Below the pieces are notes generated by a model. The model saw only the letters and a program-made list of their open reading frames with translations, made no database searches and had not been told where the DNA came from. Made by a program: the position numbers and the translations under genes. This document shows positions 60,219-64,000 of a DNA stretch of 64,000 bases, one piece after another. Source of the stretch: Roseivirga pacifica. Lineage in GTDB: Bacteria > Bacteroidota > Bacteroidia > Cytophagales > Cyclobacteriaceae. Position 1 is the stretch's first letter; every line of letters begins with the position of its first letter. Location: NCBI RefSeq assembly GCF_900111145.1, contig NZ_FOIR01000001.1, positions 1,681,501 to 1,745,500 on the forward strand, read 5' to 3'.

Positions 60219-60522
60219 ATGTTGTATAAGGAGTTGCTTTAGGTTTTAAGATTAAACTTGTGCAATGCTGTAAAGACAACCACGCAAATATAGATAACTA
60301 TTTGAAAATTGGGGGGAGTAAATGTTGAACTCTTTTTTAGAAGATTTTTTTTGAAGAAAATCGATGTTTATTCAGCGTAAAGCCCGATAATTGCACCGGT
60401 AACAAAAAGCAACGATCTTTTTTTTCTAAATGTTTGAATAAAATAAAAAAGGGTCTAATTTTGCAGTCCCTTTTGCAGAGAGGGGCACTTGAAAAGTTCA
60501 TTTACATACTGAGAAATCAACT
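60219..60522. other. 304-base intergenic region before the tRNA cluster
   Basis: Divergent region. The left part is the upstream side of the biotin carrier gene and is AT-rich with no clear promoter I can defend. The right part holds the strong tRNA operon promoter (60433-60463) and its leader. Confidence 0.6.
60433..60463 (+). promoter_or_regulatory. promoter of the tRNA-Tyr-Gly-Thr-tuf operon
   Basis: TTTG (60433-60436), exactly 19 bases, TAATTTTG (60456-60463): a perfect match to the Bacteroidota vegetative consensus at both boxes. Transcription should begin near 60470, some 50 bases before tRNA-Tyr. Confidence 0.85.
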
Positions 60523-60605
60523 GGGGGGATACCAAAGCGGCCAACTGGGACGGACTGTAAATCCGTTGTCTTATGACTTCGAAGGTTCGAATCCTTCTCC
60601 CCCCA
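60523..60605 (+). tRNA. tRNA-Tyr (anticodon GTA)
   Basis: 83 bases. Acceptor GGGGGGA pairs with TCCCCCC (60598-60604), discriminator A. Anticodon GTA at 60557-60559 in the stem ACGGA/TCCGT. It has the long variable arm of tRNA-Tyr. The CCA end is not encoded. Confidence 0.97.
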
Positions 60606-60696
60606 CATTGTGCTCTTAAGCTTTAGCAAAGAGCACACTTCATTAGAGTTTTGATATTGAAGAACAAGTTCTTCTACGCAAGGCTTCGATGAACAA

Positions 60697-60769
60697 GCGG
60701 GTGTAGCTCAGTTGGTAGAGCGACAGCCTTCCAAGCTGTAGGTCGCAGGTTCGAACCCAGTCACCCGCT
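60697..60769 (+). tRNA. tRNA-Gly (anticodon TCC)
   Basis: 73 bases. Acceptor GCGGGTG with CACCCGC (60762-60768), discriminator T. Anticodon TCC at 60730-60732 in the stem ACAGC/GCTGT. The T stem GCAGG/CCAGT has an A-A mismatch in the middle (60747 against 60759). The CCA end is not encoded. Confidence 0.95.
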
Positions 60770-60854
60770 CAATCCTTTGAGTTGAAAGTTCAAGGTTTTG
60801 AGTTTCGGTTTTTAAGAACTTAATAACGAGAGACTTTAAGCTTAAAACAGAAAA

Positions 60855-60926
60855 GCCGATGTAGCTCAGGGGTAGAGTACTTCCTTGGTAAGGAAGGGGT
60901 CACGGGTTCAAATCCCGTCATTGGCT
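60855..60926 (+). tRNA. tRNA-Thr (anticodon GGT)
   Basis: 72 bases. Acceptor GCCGATG with CATTGGC (60919-60925, one G-U), discriminator T. Anticodon GGT at 60887-60889 in the stem CTTCC/GGAAG. The T arm is normal (CGGGTTCAAATCCCG). The CCA end is not encoded. Confidence 0.96.
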
Positions 60927-61080
60927 CAATGGTCCTTAGGGGCTGTGTATGTTGAATTATTTGTGCGATCAGGACTTAATACTGAAAGGATTGGGTTTTG
61001 TATCGCATTACGGTATAATAAGAGTGTTTGCTCTTAAATAGAAATTAAAATTTACAATTAATATTAACTAATTTACAATC

Positions 61081-62268
61081 ATGGCTAAAGAAACCTTTGA
61101 CCGTTCCAAGCCGCACGTTAATATTGGTACTATCGGTCACGTTGACCACGGTAAGACCACTTTAACTGCAGCGATTACTACAGTTCTTGCAAAAGCTGGT
61201 TTTGCTGAACTAAGAGACTTCTCTTCTATTGACAACGCTCCTGAAGAGAAAGAAAGAGGTATCACTATCAATACTTCGCACGTTGAATATCAAACTGCAA
61301 ACAGACACTATGCTCACGTTGACTGTCCAGGTCACGCTGACTACGTAAAGAACATGGTTACTGGTGCTGCCCAGATGGACGGTGCTATCCTTGTGGTTGC
61401 AGCTACTGATGGACCAATGCCTCAAACAAGAGAGCACATCCTTTTGGCTCGCCAGGTAGGTGTTCCTGCTCTTGTTGTGTTCATGAACAAAGTTGACTTG
61501 GTTGATGACGAAGAGCTTCTTGAGCTAGTTGAAATGGAAGTAAGAGAATTGCTTTCTTTCTACGAATTCCCAGGTGATGACATTCCTGTAATTCAGGGTT
61601 CTGCTCTTGGTGGATTGAACGGTGATGACAAGTGGGTAGGTAAGATCGAAGAGCTTATGGCTGCTGTTGATGATTACATTCCGCTTCCAGAGCGTTTGAC
61701 TGACAAAGACTTCTTGATGCCTGTTGAGGACGTATTCTCGATCACTGGTCGTGGTACTGTAGCTACTGGTAGAATCGAAAGAGGTGTAATCAACTCTGGT
61801 GATCCTGTAGATATCATCGGTATGGGTGCAGAAGGCCTTAAGTCTACTATCACTGGTGTAGAGATGTTCCGTAAGATTTTGGATAGAGGTGAGGCTGGTG
61901 ACAACGTAGGTCTATTGCTTAGAGGTATCGAGAAAACTGATATCAAAAGAGGTATGATCATCTGTAAGCCAGGTTCTGTAACTCCTCACGCTCACTTCAA
62001 AGCAGAGGTTTACGTTCTTTCTAAAGAAGAAGGTGGTCGTCACACTCCTTTCTTTAACAAGTACCGTCCTCAGTTCTACTTAAGAACAACTGACGTAACT
62101 GGTGAGATCAAACTTCCTGCAGATATCGAAATGGTAATGCCAGGTGATAACGTAACTATCGAAGTTAACTTGATCAACCCTGTTGCTCTTGAAAAAGGAC
62201 TTCGTTTCGCTATCAGAGAAGGTGGTAGAACAGTAGGTGCCGGTCAGGTAACTGAGATTCTAGACTAA
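61081..62268 (+). CDS. tuf: translation elongation factor Tu
   Basis: 395 residues. The GTPase motifs are intact: GHVDHGKTT (G1), [13 protein letters not shown] (G2, switch I), [12 protein letters not shown] (G3) and FMNKVDL (G4). Domains II and III follow ([49 protein letters not shown]). It brings aminoacyl-tRNA to the ribosome. It follows three tRNA genes in the same transcript, a usual arrangement. Codon use is strongly biased, as expected for a very highly expressed gene. Confidence 0.98.
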   Translation: MAKETFDRSKPHVNIGTIGHVDHGKTTLTAAITTVLAKAGFAELRDFSSIDNAPEEKERGITINTSHVEYQTANRHYAHVDCPGHADYVKNMVTGAAQMDGAILVVAATDGPMPQTREHILLARQVGVPALVVFMNKVDLVDDEELLELVEMEVRELLSFYEFPGDDIPVIQGSALGGLNGDDKWVGKIEELMAAVDDYIPLPERLTDKDFLMPVEDVFSITGRGTVATGRIERGVINSGDPVDIIGMGAEGLKSTITGVEMFRKILDRGEAGDNVGLLLRGIEKTDIKRGMIICKPGSVTPHAHFKAEVYVLSKEEGGRHTPFFNKYRPQFYLRTTDVTGEIKLPADIEMVMPGDNVTIEVNLINPVALEKGLRFAIREGGRTVGAGQVTEILD

Positions 62269-62298
62269 TCCTTCTAAGGAATAGAAATAAATAATTCC

Positions 62299-62332
62299 AA
62301 ACGCGTTCTCGATTTTTCGGGAGCGCGTTTGT
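62299..62332 (+). terminator. terminator after tuf
   Basis: AAACGCGTTCTCG (62299-62311), loop ATTTTT, CGGGAGCGCGTTT (62318-62330) with two G-U pairs, then GTTTC. Its 3' arm overlaps the -33 box of the next promoter. Confidence 0.8.
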
Positions 62333-62359
62333 TTCATTAATAATATTTCTCTACATTTG
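62328..62359 (+). promoter_or_regulatory. promoter of the tRNA-Trp-secE-nusG-rplK operon
   Basis: TTTG (62328-62331), 20 bases, TACATTTG (62352-62359), both consensus boxes. The -33 box is formed by the end of the tuf terminator. Confidence 0.75.
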
Positions 62360-62362
62360 CAG

Positions 62363-62427
62363 CCCGTTTGTGGTTGCTGTAGTGTGGCAAGTGTCTTTTT
62401 CAAACTGAAAAAGACGTTTAAAACGGG
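62363..62427 (+). promoter_or_regulatory. structured leader before tRNA-Trp
   Basis: CCCGTTT (62363-62369) can pair with AAACGGG (62421-62427) and enclose a perfect 10-bp hairpin GTCTTTTTCA (62393-62402) / TGAAAAAGAC (62406-62415). It may be a processing or attenuation element. Confidence 0.45.
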
Positions 62428-62474
62428 AGCTGGCAAAGGCTGGTAATCGTAAAATTTTTAGTGAATATACATAC

Positions 62475-62547
62475 ACGGGTGTAGCTCAGCTGGTAGAGCA
62501 TTGGTCTCCAAAACCAAGGGTCGTGAGTTCGAATCTTACCGCCCGTG
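62475..62547 (+). tRNA. tRNA-Trp (anticodon CCA)
   Basis: 73 bases. Acceptor ACGGGTG with CGCCCGT (62540-62546, one G-U), discriminator G as usual for tryptophan. Anticodon CCA at 62508-62510 in the stem TTGGT/ACCAA. The only Trp tRNA in the window; the CCA end is not encoded. Confidence 0.96.
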
Positions 62548-62566
62548 CAAATAGAAGTAAAAACCT

Positions 62567-62755
62567 ATGAGTAAGTTGAAGTCTTTTATCGTTTCGTCTG
62601 CAGATGAGATGAGACATAAAGTAAGCTGGCCGAAATATTCGGATCTTCAGAGTAGTTCAGTATTGGTGCTAGTAGCCTCTTTGATCTTTGCACTGTTGAT
62701 TGGTGTAATTGATTTGGGCTTCGACAATGTCATGGATTTGTTTTACAACCTATAA
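62567..62755 (+). CDS. secE: preprotein translocase subunit SecE
   Basis: 62 residues. Short single-helix SecE: an amphipathic N-terminal part (FIVSSADEMRHKVSWPKYSD) with the conserved KVSWP and one membrane helix (about 31-52, SVLVLVASLIFALLIGVIDL). It clamps SecY in the protein-export channel. It lies 19 bases after tRNA-Trp and 19 bases before nusG, in the usual secE-nusG-rplK-rplA order. Confidence 0.96.
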   Translation: MSKLKSFIVSSADEMRHKVSWPKYSDLQSSSVLVLVASLIFALLIGVIDLGFDNVMDLFYNL

Positions 62756-62774
62756 GAAATTAAGCGCTTAGAAT

Positions 62775-63332
62775 ATGTCTGAACTTAAATGGTATATGGT
62801 AAGGGCCGTTTCTGGTCAGGAGAGAAAAGCCAAGGAGTATTTAGAAAACGAGGTCGAAAGAGAGCAATTTTCTAGCCACATTCCACAGGTTTTAATCCCA
62901 TCAGAAAAAGTGTACGAAATCCGCAACGGTAAAAAGCGTTCAAGAGATCGTAACATGTTCCCTGGTTATGTTATGGTTCAGGCTGATTTGAGCAACGGTG
63001 AAGTAGTTCACCTAATTAAAAATATTCCCGGTATTATAGGGTTTTTAGGTCAAAAGGCTGGCGATGCTTCCACTCCGCCAGTTCCATTACGTCAAGGCGA
63101 AGTCGATCGTATTTTAGGTAAGGTCGAGGAGATTGATGATTTTGACGAGCAACTAGATAGTCCATATATAGTCGGAGAGACCGTTAAAGTAATGGACGGT
63201 CCTTTCAGTGGGTTTACGGGTACGATTGAGGAAGTATTTGAAGAGCGTAGAAAACTTAACGTTATGGTTAAAATCTTCGGTCGAAATACTCCTGTGGAAT
63301 TAAGTTACATGCAAGTAGAAAAACAAGATTAA
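62775..63332 (+). CDS. nusG: transcription termination/antitermination protein NusG
   Basis: 185 residues. NGN domain (about 4-115) with [20 protein letters not shown] and [14 protein letters not shown], then a KOW domain (about 130-185) with [20 protein letters not shown] and [14 protein letters not shown]. It binds RNA polymerase and links it to Rho or the ribosome. A single base separates it from rplK, a sign of coupled translation. Confidence 0.97.
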   Translation: MSELKWYMVRAVSGQERKAKEYLENEVEREQFSSHIPQVLIPSEKVYEIRNGKKRSRDRNMFPGYVMVQADLSNGEVVHLIKNIPGIIGFLGQKAGDASTPPVPLRQGEVDRILGKVEEIDDFDEQLDSPYIVGETVKVMDGPFSGFTGTIEEVFEERRKLNVMVKIFGRNTPVELSYMQVEKQD

Positions 63333-63333
63333 G

Positions 63334-63777
63334 ATGGCTAAGGAAATTTCTGGTTATCTGAAGTTGCAAGTAAAGGGAGGCCAAGCCAACCCTTCTCCAC
63401 CGGTAGGTCCAGCACTTGGTGCTAAAGGACTTAACATTATGGAGTTCTGTAAGCAATTCAATGCACGTAGTCAGGATAAAATGGGTCAGGTTCTTCCTGT
63501 ACTCGTTACTATCTATTCTGATAAGTCATTTGACTTTGTTATCAAAACTCCTCCTGCTCCGGTAATGCTTTTAGAAGCATCGAAGAAGAAAAAGGGGTCA
63601 CCTGAGCCTAACCGTAACAAGGTAGGTAGTGTAACTTGGGATCAAGTCAAGGAAATTGCTGAAGTGAAAATGCCAGACTTGAATGCATTCACAGTAGAAT
63701 CTGCTATGAAAATGGTAGCAGGTACTGCACGTAGTATGGGTTTAAGAGTGACTGGTACAGCACCTTGGGAAAACTAA
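63334..63777 (+). CDS. rplK: 50S ribosomal protein L11
   Basis: 147 residues. [20 protein letters not shown] near the N-terminus, [20 protein letters not shown] in the middle and the C-terminal RNA-binding [20 protein letters not shown]11 forms the stalk base where translation factors bind and is the activator site of RelA. It is followed by rplA after 11 bases. Confidence 0.97.
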   Translation: MAKEISGYLKLQVKGGQANPSPPVGPALGAKGLNIMEFCKQFNARSQDKMGQVLPVLVTIYSDKSFDFVIKTPPAPVMLLEASKKKKGSPEPNRNKVGSVTWDQVKEIAEVKMPDLNAFTVESAMKMVAGTARSMGLRVTGTAPWEN

Positions 63778-63788
63778 AGATTTGACAG

Positions 63789-64000
63789 ATGGCAAAGTTG
63801 ACAAAGAAGCAAAAAGAAGCTTTAACTAAATATGATCCTGCCAAGCAGTACGCGTTGAATGAAGCTGCTAGTATTGTTAAGGAAATTAACAGCGCTAGTT
63901 TTGATGCTTCAGTAGATATTGACGTTCGTCTTGGAGTGGATCCTCGAAAAGCAGACCAAATGGTAAGAGGCGTTGTTGCCCTTCCACACGGTACTGGTAA
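63789..64000 (+). CDS. rplA: 50S ribosomal protein L1 (partial)
   Basis: The first 70 residues only; the gene continues past the right edge. ATG at 63789, [20 protein letters not shown], then [20 protein letters not shown] and [20 protein letters not shown] followed by PHGTG, the usual L1 pattern. In many bacteria L1 represses this operon by binding its own mRNA; no site can be judged here. Confidence 0.96.
   Translation, partial: MAKLTKKQKEALTKYDPAKQYALNEAASIVKEINSASFDASVDIDVRLGVDPRKADQMVRGVVALPHGTG

Noticed and set aside
60434-60619. A small plus-strand frame
   Set aside because: It covers the promoter and all of tRNA-Tyr, so it is not a protein gene.
1-64000. Mobile element, prophage, rRNA or CRISPR array
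   Set aside because: I found no transposase, integrase, phage structural gene, regular spaced repeat or rRNA anywhere in the window.

Overview
The window looks like ordinary chromosome of a Bacteroidota bacterium, most likely a marine member of the order Cytophagales (a Roseivirga- or Marivirga-like lineage is my guess from protein character; no marker here fixes the genus). The support is: promoters of the TTTG-N19/20-TAnnTTTG type, genes without Shine-Dalgarno sequences, many TAATG and ATGA gene junctions, and families typical of the phylum (DUF4097, DUF6090, DUF6503, HYC_CC_PP, DUF3347, PadR-linked long ABC permeases). I see no insertion sequence, prophage, integrase, rRNA or CRISPR array.

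Layout. 1-3.1 kb (minus): end of a nucleoside-type MFS transporter, a DUF1080 lipoprotein, ispD and queA. 3.4-10.3 kb: a lone MacB-type permease, recA (minus), then a plus-strand run of a putative aminopeptidase, a DUF3108 protein, a PhoB/PhoR-like two-component pair and an RluA-type pseudouridine synthase. 10.4-13.1 kb: the ribosomal run rplM-rpsI-rpsB-tsf. 13.1-15.2 kb (minus): a MscS channel, then a metallo-beta-lactamase-fold lipoprotein coupled to a tiny Cys-tailed protein. 15.5-18.7 kb: an ECF sigma operon with two DUF4097 proteins around a membrane HEAT-repeat protein, followed by a LolA-like protein. 19.4-23.4 kb (minus): NfeD-like protein, flotillin and nitrilase, plus a DUF6503 lipoprotein.

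23.8-33.2 kb (minus) is a copper/heavy-metal efflux locus: HYC_CC_PP protein, CusA-type RND pump, TolC-type channel, adaptor with metal-binding and DUF3347 domains, a free DUF3347 protein, a TlpA-type thioredoxin and a beta-propeller lipoprotein with a CDCC motif. 33.3-36.3 kb: a beta-barrel protein, an NTF2-like protein and an S41 protease. 36.4-40.0 kb (plus): RIC iron-sulfur repair protein, ruvX, def and an AGCS symporter. 40.1-42.4 kb (minus): DUF427, malic enzyme, ceramidase-like membrane protein.

42.6-47.0 kb (minus) is the most distinctive block: three different photolyase/cryptochrome proteins (an unusual class, an iron-sulfur FeS-BCP type and a CRY-DASH) with a 47-residue DUF2256 zinc-ribbon gene, in one tightly overlapped operon. 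47.0-51.3 kb: S10 peptidase, DUF6090 protein, metallophosphoesterase. 51.4-57.5 kb (minus): two tandem PadR-regulator/long ABC-permease pairs that share an upstream repeat likely to be the PadR operator. 57.7-58.4 kb: a toxin-antitoxin pair with a PIN toxin. 58.4-60.2 kb (minus): biotin carrier protein, pyrH, frr. 60.4-64.0 kb: tRNA-Tyr, tRNA-Gly, tRNA-Thr, tuf, tRNA-Trp, secE, nusG, rplK and the start of rplA, the conserved translation/transcription cluster.

No wholly unknown system stands out beyond doubt. The best candidates for a second look are the photolyase/DUF2256 operon, the Cys-tailed peptide coupled to a variant MBL lipoprotein, the CDCC propeller in the copper operon, the nitrilase coupled to flotillin, and the shared PadR operator.
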